Shown one piece after another: positions 52,826 through 61,848 of a DNA stretch of 64,000 nucleotides. Position 1 is the stretch's first letter, and the number at the start of each line of letters is the position of its first letter. Below the pieces are notes generated by a model. The model saw only the letters and a list, made by a program, of their open reading frames with translations. It did not search any database and was not told the DNA's origin. Origin of the DNA: Mycoplasmatota bacterium (GTDB taxonomy: Bacteria > Bacillota_I > Bacilli_A > MAG-NZ); the NCBI GenBank assembly GCA_018394315.1, contig CP074575.1, positions 558,001 to 622,000 of the forward strand. The letters are read 5' to 3'. The position numbers and the translations under genes are program-made.

Positions 52826-54124
52826 ATGATAAGAAAAACAAATCAAATTAAGACTTTAGAAGAGTTACCAAAATCCTTGCCTACTGTACAAATTACAGTA
52901 CCTGAGAAAGTATATATAACCTTAATGGAGATGAGAACTAGGAAATATACTTTATCAGTAGTAGAAGGAGATTATGTAAAAATCGGACAAATTATTGGTG
53001 AAAGAGATGGCGGATATTTCACTCAACCAATATTCTCAACTGTAAGTGGGACAGTAGGAAAAGTGATAAAGAAATTTACCTATACAGGAAAGAAAACAGA
53101 ATGTTTAGAGATTATTAATGACTTTAAAGAAGAGTACGCTGAAAGAGTTTTAGAAAGAACTGATGAAGCGATTAGTAAGTTATCTAAAGCAGAGATTATC
53201 GAGATTATAAAAGAGAATGGTGTTAAAGGTTTAGGCGGAGGAGGGTTTCCATCTTATGTGAAAATGGATACCGATAAACCAATTGATGTTATTATCTTAA
53301 ACGGTGTTGAGTGCGAACCTTATTTGACTGCTGATTATCAAGCTATAACTAAGGATGCATATCAAATGTTCAAAGGTTTAGAATATGTTATGCAGGCAAT
53401 GGGTACTAAAAGAGGGATAATCGGAGTTAAAAGAACAAAACATGCGTTATTAAAAGCACTTACCGAAGTGAAAGAGTCAGATTTTAAAGATTTAAATTGT
53501 GACATTATTCCAGTTAGTAATTATTATCCTCAAGGTTGGGAAATAGAGCTTATTAAAAATACCACAGGTATAAAAGTTAAACCAGGTACGTTATTAAGTG
53601 AATATGGAATAATTGAATATAATGTAACAACTGCTGCGGCTATTTATCAAGCTATTAAATTTAATTTACCAGTTCTAAATAGATACTTTACTGTTACTGG
53701 TGATGCAATAAATAATCCTTGTGAAATGACAGTAAGAGTTGGAACACCTATTCCGCATATTGTTGAAGCGGCAGGTGGTTATTCCATTGATGGTGATAAG
53801 GTGATGGTATTAGGTGGACCTATGATGGGTTCTAACCTAATGATGGATGATGCAATTGTGTCAATTACTGTTTCATCACTGTTACTGTTTAAACCACAAG
53901 AGTATAAAGAAGAACCTTGTGTCAGATGTGGTTCGTGTGTTTATAGTTGTCCAGCGAATTTACAACCTGTTCAACTTATGTATGCTGCTAAGACCAAAGA
54001 TGGTGATGCAGCAAAAGCACTTAATATACAAAACTGTATTGAGTGTGGGTTATGTAGTTATGTGTGTACATCAAAAATTCATCTAACAGACTTTATGCGA
54101 AAAGCTAAGAAGTTAGTGAAGTAG
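52826..54124 (+). CDS. rnfC: Rnf complex subunit C
   Basis: Peripheral NADH-oxidising subunit of the ferredoxin:NAD+ oxidoreductase. 432 residues. The N-terminal barrel-sandwich hybrid domain, the NADH/FMN region with GLGGGGFPSYVK (Nuo51-like glycine loop, about 132-143), the SLBB domain and two C-terminal 4Fe-4S motifs (CVRCGSCVYSCP and CIECGLCSYVC) are visible. First of rnfCDGEAB, the clostridial order. GTGATG overlap with glyA leader spacing suggests coupling. Confidence 0.96.
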   Translation: MIRKTNQIKTLEELPKSLPTVQITVPEKVYITLMEMRTRKYTLSVVEGDYVKIGQIIGERDGGYFTQPIFSTVSGTVGKVIKKFTYTGKKTECLEIINDFKEEYAERVLERTDEAISKLSKAEIIEIIKENGVKGLGGGGFPSYVKMDTDKPIDVIILNGVECEPYLTADYQAITKDAYQMFKGLEYVMQAMGTKRGIIGVKRTKHALLKALTEVKESDFKDLNCDIIPVSNYYPQGWEIELIKNTTGIKVKPGTLLSEYGIIEYNVTTAAAIYQAIKFNLPVLNRYFTVTGDAINNPCEMTVRVGTPIPHIVEAAGGYSIDGDKVMVLGGPMMGSNLMMDDAIVSITVSSLLLFKPQEYKEEPCVRCGSCVYSCPANLQPVQLMYAAKTKDGDAAKALNIQNCIECGLCSYVCTSKIHLTDFMRKAKKLVK

Positions 54125-54132
54125 GAGGAATT

Positions 54133-55155
54133 ATGGCTAGTAAAACAGGATTTTTAAGAAAAACTTCTCCTTATGTAAGAGAACCAAAAGCAAAAGTTGA
54201 AAAGATGATGTACGATGTATTAATAGCATTAATTCCAGTTATAATTTTCACAATATATAAATATGAGTTCACTGCAGTATGGATTATACTAGTATCTATC
54301 GTGTCAATGGTTGGAACAGAATTTTTATATTATAAGTTAAGAAAAGAGCCATTCACTATGAAGAATGGAACTGCACTTATAAGCGCATTAATTTACGCAC
54401 TTATAATGCCTGATGTTACACCGTTATGGATTGTATTTATTGGTGGAGTGTTTGGTATGTATTTTGGTAAATTGGTCTTTGGTGGAATGGGAGCGAACAT
54501 TTTCAATGTCGCTGGATTCGCTAGAGTGTTCATAGTTATCAGTTTCGGAGCATTTTTAGTTTATGATGTTGATACCGTTGCAGGCGCTACTGCACTTGGA
54601 GTTGTAAAAGCAAACCCATTCGATATGATGATTCTTGGTGATTTTAATTTATGGAATATGTTCACAGGAGTTGGTGAAGCAGGAAGTATTGGTGAGTTAA
54701 GTGGTATTGCTATCTTGTTGGGTGGTCTATATCTAGCATTTAGAAAATCACTTGATTGGCGAATTCCTGTATCATACATTGGAACAGTTTTAGGATTATC
54801 AACAATTGCTGCGTTAATTGTTGGAGCGGAAATGACTTATCCATTATTTACGATTTTATCGGGAGGAATATTATTTGGTGCTATCTTCATGGCAACTGAT
54901 CCAATTACTTCTCCAGTAACTGGACCTGGAAGAATCTATTATGGATTTGGACTAGGTGTTATTACTTTCTTTATTAGAATATTCGGTGCATTACCTGAAG
55001 GGGTAGTGTTCGCTATACTAATTATGAATATGTTTGTACCTGCATTAGATTATTATAAATGGGCTAACTCAAAATTCACTATAAAAAGTACATTAGTATT
55101 CAGTGTAGTAGTGCTAGTAACAGTTGGTCTATTAGTAGTAGGAGTGTGGCAATAA
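54133..55155 (+). CDS. rnfD: Rnf complex subunit D
   Basis: Integral membrane subunit of 340 residues with about eight to ten spans. The covalent-flavin Thr site is in ATDPITSPVTGPGR (about 254-267, SPVT). GGAGG precedes the ATG. It should form the ion-translocating core with RnfA, E and G. The stop overlaps the rnfG start by one base. Confidence 0.95.
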   Translation: MASKTGFLRKTSPYVREPKAKVEKMMYDVLIALIPVIIFTIYKYEFTAVWIILVSIVSMVGTEFLYYKLRKEPFTMKNGTALISALIYALIMPDVTPLWIVFIGGVFGMYFGKLVFGGMGANIFNVAGFARVFIVISFGAFLVYDVDTVAGATALGVVKANPFDMMILGDFNLWNMFTGVGEAGSIGELSGIAILLGGLYLAFRKSLDWRIPVSYIGTVLGLSTIAALIVGAEMTYPLFTILSGGILFGAIFMATDPITSPVTGPGRIYYGFGLGVITFFIRIFGALPEGVVFAILIMNMFVPALDYYKWANSKFTIKSTLVFSVVVLVTVGLLVVGVWQ

Positions 55156-55667
55156 TGAAGAATAAACTATTAATAGGACTAAAATTATTTGTAATTGCTG
55201 CTTTAAGTGGATTAGCGTTATACGGTGTTAATGAACTTACTGAAGATACTATCATTGAAAACAGAATCAAACGTGAGGAAGCGAAGTATGCATTAATATT
55301 CCCAGATTATTATAGAAATGAAAAAACGCCTGATGAAGGTATTACACAAATAGCTATTTATGATGAAGAGGACAATTTATTAGGATATATTTATAGTGCT
55401 GGTGCTAATAACGATTATGGTTCAATAACCGTATTAGTTGGTGTTAATGATATGAATGAGATTGTCAAAGTTGAATTTGCATCATTAAATCAAACACCAT
55501 CATATGCGTCTAAAGTAAACAACGATTCATTCTTAGGACGATTTGTTGGGAATAGTACTAGTGATTCATATTTAGATTTTGATGTCAAAGTTGGAGCTAC
55601 ATATTCAGCTACTACTACTCGTGATTTAGTAGAGTTTATAAGCAAGTATCATGAGGGGGTAGAATAA
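55155..55667 (+). CDS. rnfG: Rnf complex subunit G
   Basis: 170 residues: one N-terminal membrane helix and an extracytoplasmic FMN-binding domain. The covalent FMN site is the conserved GATYSATT segment (about residues 151-158). ATG 55155 begins within TAATG, coupling it to rnfD; an upstream GTG adds three residues. Part of rnfCDGEAB. Confidence 0.95.
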   Translation: MKNKLLIGLKLFVIAALSGLALYGVNELTEDTIIENRIKREEAKYALIFPDYYRNEKTPDEGITQIAIYDEEDNLLGYIYSAGANNDYGSITVLVGVNDMNEIVKVEFASLNQTPSYASKVNNDSFLGRFVGNSTSDSYLDFDVKVGATYSATTTRDLVEFISKYHEGVE

Positions 55668-56323
55668 TGAAGAGAAAACAATTATTAACTAGAGGTTTTT
55701 TTAAAGAAAATCCAATATTCGTCTTCTTATTAGGAATGTGTCCAGCATTAGCAGTAACTAGTACATTCGAAACATCACTTGGTATGGGTGTGTTAGTTAT
55801 ATTCGTACTAACTTGCTCAAATATTGTTATTTCATTAGTAAAAGGCTTTATTCCGGAGCAAATTAAAATTCCATCGTTTATAGTAATTATAGCTACGTTT
55901 GTAACCTTAGTTGCGATGTTTACTGAAGCATATGCGTTTGAACTGTATGAGAGTTTAGGAGTGTTTATTCCTTTAATTGTAGTTAACTGTTTAATATTGG
56001 GTAGAGCTGAAGCGTTTGCATCTAAGAACTCAGTGGCCGATTCAGCAATTGATGGGTTCGGTATGGGGGTTGGATTTACAATCGGATTATCAATCATCGG
56101 TATTGTAAGAGAACTACTAGCAACTGGTCAAATTGCTTATGGTGTATACTTACCACTAGGAGAACCAGGATTCTTGTTTAATTTAAATTGGTTTATTGGT
56201 GGAGACTTTAATATTGCTGATTATGGAATAAGTGTATTTGCATTACCAGCTGGAGCATTTATCACTTTAGGATTCTTGTTGGCTATGAAAAATATATTAG
56301 AATCTAAGAGAGGTGAAGCTTAA
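55667..56323 (+). CDS. rnfE: Rnf complex subunit E
   Basis: 218-residue integral membrane subunit with six spans, homologous to RnfA and NqrD. Visible are NPIFVFLLGMCPALAVT and the LIVVNCLILGRAEAFA signature with a conserved Cys, the site of the membrane Fe-S cluster shared with RnfA. The start overlaps the rnfG stop (TAATG). Confidence 0.96.
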   Translation: MKRKQLLTRGFFKENPIFVFLLGMCPALAVTSTFETSLGMGVLVIFVLTCSNIVISLVKGFIPEQIKIPSFIVIIATFVTLVAMFTEAYAFELYESLGVFIPLIVVNCLILGRAEAFASKNSVADSAIDGFGMGVGFTIGLSIIGIVRELLATGQIAYGVYLPLGEPGFLFNLNWFIGGDFNIADYGISVFALPAGAFITLGFLLAMKNILESKRGEA

Positions 56324-56928
56324 TGAGTGTAGCAGTATTTTTTACCGCACTTGCCAGTGCGATGTTGATTAACAATGTTATCTTAATGAGATTCTTGGGT
56401 ATTTGTCCTTTCTTAGGAGTATCTAAAAAAATTGAATCAAGTATTGGTATGAGTTTTGCGGTTGCATTTGTTATGTTAGTAGCGACACTGTTCACATATA
56501 TTATTTATTACACATTACTTGAACCATTTGACATTGAGTACTTACGAATAATAGCATTTATTTTAGTAATAGCTTCTTTAGTTCAATTTGTTGAGATGTT
56601 TATTAAAAAGTTTTCTAAAGGTTTATATAAATCCTTAGGAATATACTTACCATTAATCACTACAAATTGTGCAATATTAGGTGTTGCTGAAGGAAATATT
56701 ATTATAGACTTTAATTCTTCATATAACTTCTTTGGTGGTTTAGCATTGAGCTTAACAAACGCTTTAGGAGCTGCATTAGGATTTGGATTAATTATGTTTG
56801 CGTTTAGTGCGATTAGAGTTAGACTTGACGCACAAAATGTTCCTAAAGAATATAAGGGTGTTCCCATTTCTTTAGTAGTGGCTGGTATTATGTCACTAGC
56901 ATTCTTTGGATTACAGGGGTTGATATAA
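56323..56928 (+). CDS. rnfA: Rnf complex subunit A
   Basis: 201 residues, six-span partner of RnfE. Visible are NNVILMRFLGICPFLGVSKK and YLPLITTNCAILGVAEG, each with the Cys that ligates the intramembrane cluster. The start overlaps the rnfE stop by one base. rnfB follows after one base. Confidence 0.97.
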   Translation: MSVAVFFTALASAMLINNVILMRFLGICPFLGVSKKIESSIGMSFAVAFVMLVATLFTYIIYYTLLEPFDIEYLRIIAFILVIASLVQFVEMFIKKFSKGLYKSLGIYLPLITTNCAILGVAEGNIIIDFNSSYNFFGGLALSLTNALGAALGFGLIMFAFSAIRVRLDAQNVPKEYKGVPISLVVAGIMSLAFFGLQGLI

Positions 56929-56929
56929 C

Positions 56930-57238
56930 ATGGAAGCGTTTATTATATTAGGAGCAATTGGTCTAGTGTTAGGATTAGGACTTGCGATTGCTAGTGAGAA
57001 ATTTTATGTTGAAGAAGATTTAAGGTTAGAGAAAATTAACCAATTGTTACCAGGAGTAAATTGTGGGGCATGTGGTTATCCAGGCTGTGGTGGATTTGCT
57101 GAAGGGATCATTAGCGGGGAAGTTAAAGCTCTATCAAATTGTAAACCTGGTTCAAAAGGAACTGGTTTAGAAGAGATTAAAAAGTATTTAGCTGAAACGC
57201 CTGGACCTGAAGGCGATATTATTAAAGTTAATTTATAA
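56930..57238 (+). CDS. rnfB: Rnf complex subunit B, minimal form
   Basis: RnfB normally takes electrons from ferredoxin. Here it has 102 residues instead of ~260-330: one N-terminal helix (AFIILGAIGLVLGLGLAIA) and the single Fe-S domain with C-x2-C-x4-C-x~16-C (NCGACGYPGCGG...SNCKPG). The two to four C-terminal ferredoxin-type clusters are absent. The stop is clean and a terminator follows within ten bases, so this is not an obvious frameshift. Electrons may come from a separate ferredoxin docking directly. Confidence 0.9.
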   Translation: MEAFIILGAIGLVLGLGLAIASEKFYVEEDLRLEKINQLLPGVNCGACGYPGCGGFAEGIISGEVKALSNCKPGSKGTGLEEIKKYLAETPGPEGDIIKVNL

Positions 57239-57243
57239 TTGAT

Positions 57244-57274
57244 AAAGGATTATGCGAATAGCATAATCCTTTTA
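57244..57274 (+). terminator. Terminator of the rnf operon
   Basis: AAAGGATTATGC/GCATAATCCTTTT stem and loop with T residues, six bases after rnfB. Confidence 0.88.
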
Positions 57275-57436
57275 TCTCTAAAAATACGGTGTATAAGAGA
57301 ATCCTAAAATGAAATACCAACTATTATTGCTTTTTAAAAAAATAACAAGTGCATAGGAAATTTGTATTATAAGTAACGAATTTGTTCGGTAACACATTTA
57401 TGATATACTTTTCATATATTTTACTGGAGGTAGTAA

Positions 57437-57976
57437 ATGAAACTTTATCATATTAGTGATAATAAAAATATCGAAATATTTGAACCAAGGAGCGTAAATA
57501 AGTCATGGCCTGGATTATATAAACAATATGTATGGGCAATATCTAGTGAAATGGTTCATAATTATTACTTTCCAAGAAATTGTCCAAGGGTATGTTGGAT
57601 GATAGGACCAAATACAAGTGAAGATGACAAAAACTACTTTAAATCATTCGGGGAGTTTAAAAGTTTAATATTCGTGGAAAAGGCCTGGGAGAAAACTATT
57701 GAAGATACTATAATTTACAGATATGAGTTTGATAATAAGAATTTTTATCCGGTAGACTATAGTGCAGGTTATTATGTTAGCGAAAGAGAAGAAATACCTA
57801 AGCTAGTAGAGATCATTGACTTAAAAGAAGAGCTTAAGAAGAGCAATGTGAAACTCATTTTTGTAGAAGATTTATCTAAATATCAATGTGAGTCAACAGA
57901 GAGAACTTTTAGGTTTTCGAATATTAGAATGAAGTTTTTGGAAACTAGCAAAAATGAAATTATTAGGAGAAGGTGA
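57437..57976 (+). CDS. DUF6886-like protein
   Basis: 179 residues. The start MKLYHISDNKNIEIFEPR, the CPRVCWMIG segment and WEKTIEDTIIYRYEFD match a family of ~180-residue cytosolic proteins (DUF6886) with no known function; the first residues resemble ADP-ribosyltransferase-like or RES-like folds, but I see no proof. GGAGG precedes the ATG. Its last base overlaps the start of a PadR gene, so the pair is cotranscribed. Confidence 0.65.
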   Translation: MKLYHISDNKNIEIFEPRSVNKSWPGLYKQYVWAISSEMVHNYYFPRNCPRVCWMIGPNTSEDDKNYFKSFGEFKSLIFVEKAWEKTIEDTIIYRYEFDNKNFYPVDYSAGYYVSEREEIPKLVEIIDLKEELKKSNVKLIFVEDLSKYQCESTERTFRFSNIRMKFLETSKNEIIRRR

Positions 57977-58323
57977 TGGCTATGCAACCGTTTAGAAGAG
58001 ATAGAAGAACTCCAGATTTTATATTACTTTTTTTACTTCAGCAACCATTACATGGGTTTGATTTATACAAAAAGATAAATAAAGTTATAAAAACCAATAA
58101 GGTAGATACGGCTGGTATATATAGAACACTTGATAAATTAGAAAAGGAAAACATGGTTTCTTTTAGTTGGGTTAAGGGGGATAAGGGTCCTGACAAAAAA
58201 CTATACTCAATCACCAAGGATGGAGAAATTTTCTTGAAGGAAGCGCACGAGAACGCCCAGAAGACTCTTTTTGACCTAATGATTTTCACGGAAACTTATA
58301 AAGGCATTATGTCAAAAAGATAA
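57976..58323 (+). CDS. PadR-like transcriptional regulator
   Basis: 115 residues with a winged-helix domain: DFILLFLLQQPLHGFDLYKKI, VDTAGIYRTLDKLEKENMVSF and GPDKKLYSITKDGEIFL. The C-terminal helix is short. The start is ATG 57976 (or 57982), right after TTAGGAGAAGG and overlapping the stop of the previous gene. The target is not known; the neighbour or a redox/metal gene is possible. Confidence 0.85.
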   Translation: MAMQPFRRDRRTPDFILLFLLQQPLHGFDLYKKINKVIKTNKVDTAGIYRTLDKLEKENMVSFSWVKGDKGPDKKLYSITKDGEIFLKEAHENAQKTLFDLMIFTETYKGIMSKR

Positions 58324-58364
58324 CTATAAAGTAATCGAGCTGAGATATTTGTTGAAATATGTGA

Positions 58365-58396
58365 AAAACTATATGTTAATAGCATATAGTTTTTTG
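58365..58396 (+). terminator. Terminator after the PadR-like gene
   Basis: AAAACTATATG/CATATAGTTTT stem, then T residues. Confidence 0.85.
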
Positions 58397-58488
58397 ATTT
58401 TGTAAGCGAATTCATTAGCAAAACGGCATCCAAATCTATATAATGATAATATAATGAACTTTAAAATAATATAATGGAGGAATAAATA

Positions 58489-59829
58489 ATGGATAGTGGA
58501 AAAACCAAGGCTGAAATACTTAAGCACGCTAAAGAAGAAAATGTAAGGTATATTAGACTTCAGTTTACTGATATGTTAGGGGTATTAAAAAACGTTGAGA
58601 TTCCTTTAAGTGGATTAGAAGATGCTCTAGAAGGAAAAACAATGTTTGATGGTTCAAGTATTGAGGGGTTTGTACGTATTCAAGAAGCGGATATGTTTTT
58701 AGTTCCTGATTTAAGAACCTGGTTAATATTGTCTTATGAGAATACAAAGTATGGTAAAGTAGCAAGATTAATTTGTGATGTATATAAAACAGACGGAACT
58801 CCATTTGAAGGGTGTCCTAGATATGTTTTGAAAAAGAACTTAGCAAGAATGGGAGAGTTAGGTTTTGAATCTTTTAACATTGGTGTTGAACCGGAGTTCT
58901 TTTTGTTCAAGATAATAAATGGTGAAGTTACATTAGAATACTCTGATCATGGAGGATACTTTGACTTAGCGCCGGTAGATCAAGCTGAGGACTGCCGCAG
59001 AGATATAGTGTTGGAATTGGAAAAATTAGGTTTTAATATTGAAGCAGCTCACCATGAGGTTGCGAAGGGTCAAAATGAAATTAATTTTACTTTTGCCAAT
59101 GCACTAGAAGCGAGTGACAATCTACAAACTTTTAAGCTGGTTGTTAAAAATGTAGCTAAGAGACATAATCTACATGCAACATTTATGCCTAAGCCTGTAG
59201 CTAAAATTAATGGTTCTGGAATGCACGTGAACTGTTCGATAACAGATAAAGAAGGTAACAATGTTTTCTATGATGAGAATGACTCAATGGAATTAAGTAG
59301 TATATGTAGAAATTGGGTTGGTGGACTTATGCAGTATGCTAGATGTTATACAGCAATTACTAATCCAACTGTTAATTCATATAAACGATTAGTTCCAGGT
59401 TATGAGGCTCCATGCTATATTTCTTGGAGTGATGCTAATAGAAGTGCATTAATTAGAATTCCTGCAGCAAGAGGCTTAGCTACTAGAACTGAACTACGTT
59501 CTGTAGATCCAGCTGCCAATCCATATCTTGCTTTCGCAGTAGTTTTAGCTGCAGGATTAGATGGTATTATTAATAAAACAGTTCCAGTTGATCCTACATA
59601 TCTTAATTTATATAAAATGACACGTGAGGAACGTGAAGAGTTGGGAATACTAAACTTACCAGAAAATCTTAAGGATGCATTAAAAGAACTTAAACAATGT
59701 AAAATTACAAGTGAGGCTTTAGGGCAAGAAGTAGTTGATAAATTTATTCTATCGAAAACAAGAGAATGGGATGAATTTAGATTGGCCGTTACAAAGTGGG
59801 AGTTGGACAGGTACTTATTTAGACTATAA
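58489..59829 (+). CDS. glnA: Glutamine synthetase (type I-alpha)
   Basis: ATP-dependent ammonia assimilation into glutamine. 446 residues, the GSI-alpha size. Visible are [11 protein letters not shown] (about 53-63), the metal-site [19 protein letters not shown], and the ATP/glutamate loop [13 protein letters not shown]. No adenylylation Tyr loop is expected in this type; feedback control is usual. GGAGG precedes the ATG. No GlnR-like site was recognised with confidence. Confidence 0.97.
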   Translation: MDSGKTKAEILKHAKEENVRYIRLQFTDMLGVLKNVEIPLSGLEDALEGKTMFDGSSIEGFVRIQEADMFLVPDLRTWLILSYENTKYGKVARLICDVYKTDGTPFEGCPRYVLKKNLARMGELGFESFNIGVEPEFFLFKIINGEVTLEYSDHGGYFDLAPVDQAEDCRRDIVLELEKLGFNIEAAHHEVAKGQNEINFTFANALEASDNLQTFKLVVKNVAKRHNLHATFMPKPVAKINGSGMHVNCSITDKEGNNVFYDENDSMELSSICRNWVGGLMQYARCYTAITNPTVNSYKRLVPGYEAPCYISWSDANRSALIRIPAARGLATRTELRSVDPAANPYLAFAVVLAAGLDGIINKTVPVDPTYLNLYKMTREEREELGILNLPENLKDALKELKQCKITSEALGQEVVDKFILSKTREWDEFRLAVTKWELDRYLFRL

Positions 59830-59884
59830 TTGAAGTTTTAAATTCAATTATGATATAATTTTAAAAAATTAGTTCGGAGGTATT

Positions 59885-60361
59885 ATGAAAATACATGAGA
59901 CTGTATTTATAGCTGAAGGAGCAAAAGTAGTTGGAGATGTTACGATAGGGAAAGACTCGAGTGTATGGTTTAATGTCGTGATAAGATCTGATATGAGTTA
60001 TGTTCAAATTGGTAAAGGTACGAATATTCAGGATTTAACATGTATCCATGATAATAATAATATGCCCACAATTATTGGTGACAATGTTACGATTGGTCAT
60101 AGTGCTATAATACATTCAGCAACTATTAAGAATAGTGCTTTAATTGGTATGGGTGCTATAGTTTTAGATGGAGCGGTTGTTGAAGAGGAAGCACTGGTAG
60201 GAGCAGGTACAGTTGTTCCACCTGGAAAAGTTGTGCCAAAAAGACATTTAGCTATCGGTAATCCTATGAAGATTTTAAGAGAGTTAAGTGACTCAGAATT
60301 AGATGATATTGTATCGAATAAAGATCATTATATTAGACTGACTAATTTATATAAAAAATAG
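59885..60361 (+). CDS. Gamma-carbonic anhydrase-like hexapeptide protein
   Basis: 158-residue left-handed beta-helix protein. Metal-ligand His residues fit the family: CIHDN (about 58), TIGHSAIIHSA (about 74 and 79). The start MKIHETVFIAEGAKVVGDVTIG is typical of YrdA/PaaY-type proteins. True carbonic anhydrase activity is uncertain for this branch. GGAGG precedes the ATG. Monocistronic. Confidence 0.88.
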   Translation: MKIHETVFIAEGAKVVGDVTIGKDSSVWFNVVIRSDMSYVQIGKGTNIQDLTCIHDNNNMPTIIGDNVTIGHSAIIHSATIKNSALIGMGAIVLDGAVVEEEALVGAGTVVPPGKVVPKRHLAIGNPMKILRELSDSELDDIVSNKDHYIRLTNLYKK

Positions 60362-60378
60362 CCACAGGGGCTATTTTT
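60357..60378. terminator. Bidirectional terminator between gamma-CA and fumarase genes
   Basis: AATAGCC/GGGCTATT stem with T residues on both strands; it overlaps the stops of both convergent genes. Confidence 0.75.
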
Positions 60379-60913
60379 TATATTTATTAATTTCATCTTT
60401 AATTAAGTCATTTCCATATATGTCGTACGTAACAAATACAGGAAAATCTTCAACAGTTAATTCTCTGATAGCTTCACTCTGAAGTTCGGGAAAAGCAATA
60501 AGCTTAGAACTCTTCACAAATTTACTTAAGTATGCTGCAGTTCCACCGATTGCCTGAAAGTAGACAGAGTTATATTTGTTAAGTAATTCCTTAATGTTTT
60601 CACTTCTTGCTCCTTTCCCGATGCTACCTCTAAGTCCTAGTTTTAAAAGTGGCTCTAGAAATGGATCCATTCTGTAACTAGTAGTTGGTCCGCATGAACC
60701 AATTGGCTCATTAGGTTTTGCTGGTGTTGGTCCTACATAGTAAATAATTGAATCCTTTATTGGAATTGGAAGTGGTTGGTTGTTGTTTATCATATCAACC
60801 ATTTTTTTATGTGCCGCATCTCTAGCGGTATAAATTGTACCAGTAATATAAACTAAATCTCCAGCTTTTAGACTCTTTAATTGATCTTGGGTAAGTGGTG
60901 TTAATATTTTCAT
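60371..60913 (-). CDS. Class I fumarate hydratase, beta subunit
   Basis: 180-residue C-terminal part of the two-subunit Fe-S fumarase/tartrate dehydratase family, which interconverts fumarate and malate. Visible are LKAGDLVYITGTIYTARDAAHKK and YVGPTPAKPNEPIGSCGPTTSYRMD. It is translated after the alpha subunit with a four-base overlap. The pair could also be L-tartrate dehydratase; context does not separate these. Confidence 0.9.
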   Translation of the reverse strand: MKILTPLTQDQLKSLKAGDLVYITGTIYTARDAAHKKMVDMINNNQPLPIPIKDSIIYYVGPTPAKPNEPIGSCGPTTSYRMDPFLEPLLKLGLRGSIGKGARSENIKELLNKYNSVYFQAIGGTAAYLSKFVKSSKLIAFPELQSEAIRELTVEDFPVFVTYDIYGNDLIKDEINKYKK

Positions 60914-61746
60914 AGTATCACGCTCTTATGTCTTGCTGAATGACATTGTAAGTTTACTGCTACTGGTAAAGCAGCTATATGACAAGGATAGGTATTTACT
61001 TTCACTGCAAGAGCAGTAGTAGATCCACCAAATCCCATTGGCCCAATTCCTATGTTATTTATTTCAGTTAGTAATTCTTTTTCGAGTTTTTTAGCTATTT
61101 CATCATTAGATGAATCATCAATATCGCGCATCAAAGCTTCCTTGGCTAAAATTGCAGATTTTTCGAAGTTACCACCAATACCTACGCCTACAATAATAGG
61201 AGGGCAAGTTTTACCTTCTGCTATAGTTACGGTTTCTAAAACAAAATCTTTCACACCTTGATAACCTTCTGCTGGAGTAAGCATTTTTAGTCTGCTCATG
61301 TTCTCGCTACCTCCACCTTTAGGAGCAACGGTAATCTTTATGTGGTCTGCATTAATAAGTTTTGTGTGGACTACGGCTGGAGTATTGTCTCCGGTATTTT
61401 CTCTGTTTAAGGGGTGCTTCAATGTTGAGTTTCTTAAGTAACCTTCTTTATACGCTCTTCTTACCCCTTCGTTTATTGCATCGTAAATGTCAAAATCTAC
61501 TATGACTTTACCCATTTCTAAGAATACTACTACTAAGCCAGTATCCTGACATAGAGGTTTTTTTTCTGTGTTTGCGATACTTGAATTTTCTTCTATCTGA
61601 GAAAGAATTTTTTTTCCGATTGGACTCTCTTCAGTGTGCTTAAATGAGCTAATCTTTTTAAGTATATTACCATTTAACGTGAAGTTAGCATCCAAACAAA
61701 GTCTTTTTACGGACTCGATTACTTTCATTTTTTCTAATTTACGCAT
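60910..61746 (-). CDS. Class I fumarate hydratase, alpha subunit
   Basis: 278-residue subunit with the oxygen-sensitive 4Fe-4S cluster: the Cys in PLCQDTGLVVVF (about residue 61), the Cys in GKTCPPIIVGVGIGG, and a late Cys in HIAALPVAVNLQCHS. The KGGGSENMSRL motif is diagnostic. ATG 61746 follows GGTGAT. A single fumarase fits a partial TCA pathway in an anaerobe. Confidence 0.92.
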   Translation of the reverse strand: MRKLEKMKVIESVKRLCLDANFTLNGNILKKISSFKHTEESPIGKKILSQIEENSSIANTEKKPLCQDTGLVVVFLEMGKVIVDFDIYDAINEGVRRAYKEGYLRNSTLKHPLNRENTGDNTPAVVHTKLINADHIKITVAPKGGGSENMSRLKMLTPAEGYQGVKDFVLETVTIAEGKTCPPIIVGVGIGGNFEKSAILAKEALMRDIDDSSNDEIAKKLEKELLTEINNIGIGPMGFGGSTTALAVKVNTYPCHIAALPVAVNLQCHSARHKSVIL

Positions 61747-61848
61747 TATAATCACCAATATTATTATAATCTTCTTGTTGCAAAATTAAAAGATAAACAT
61801 ATTATAAAAAGAAAAAAAATATAATGTTTTGTAAAGGATTGTGATTAT

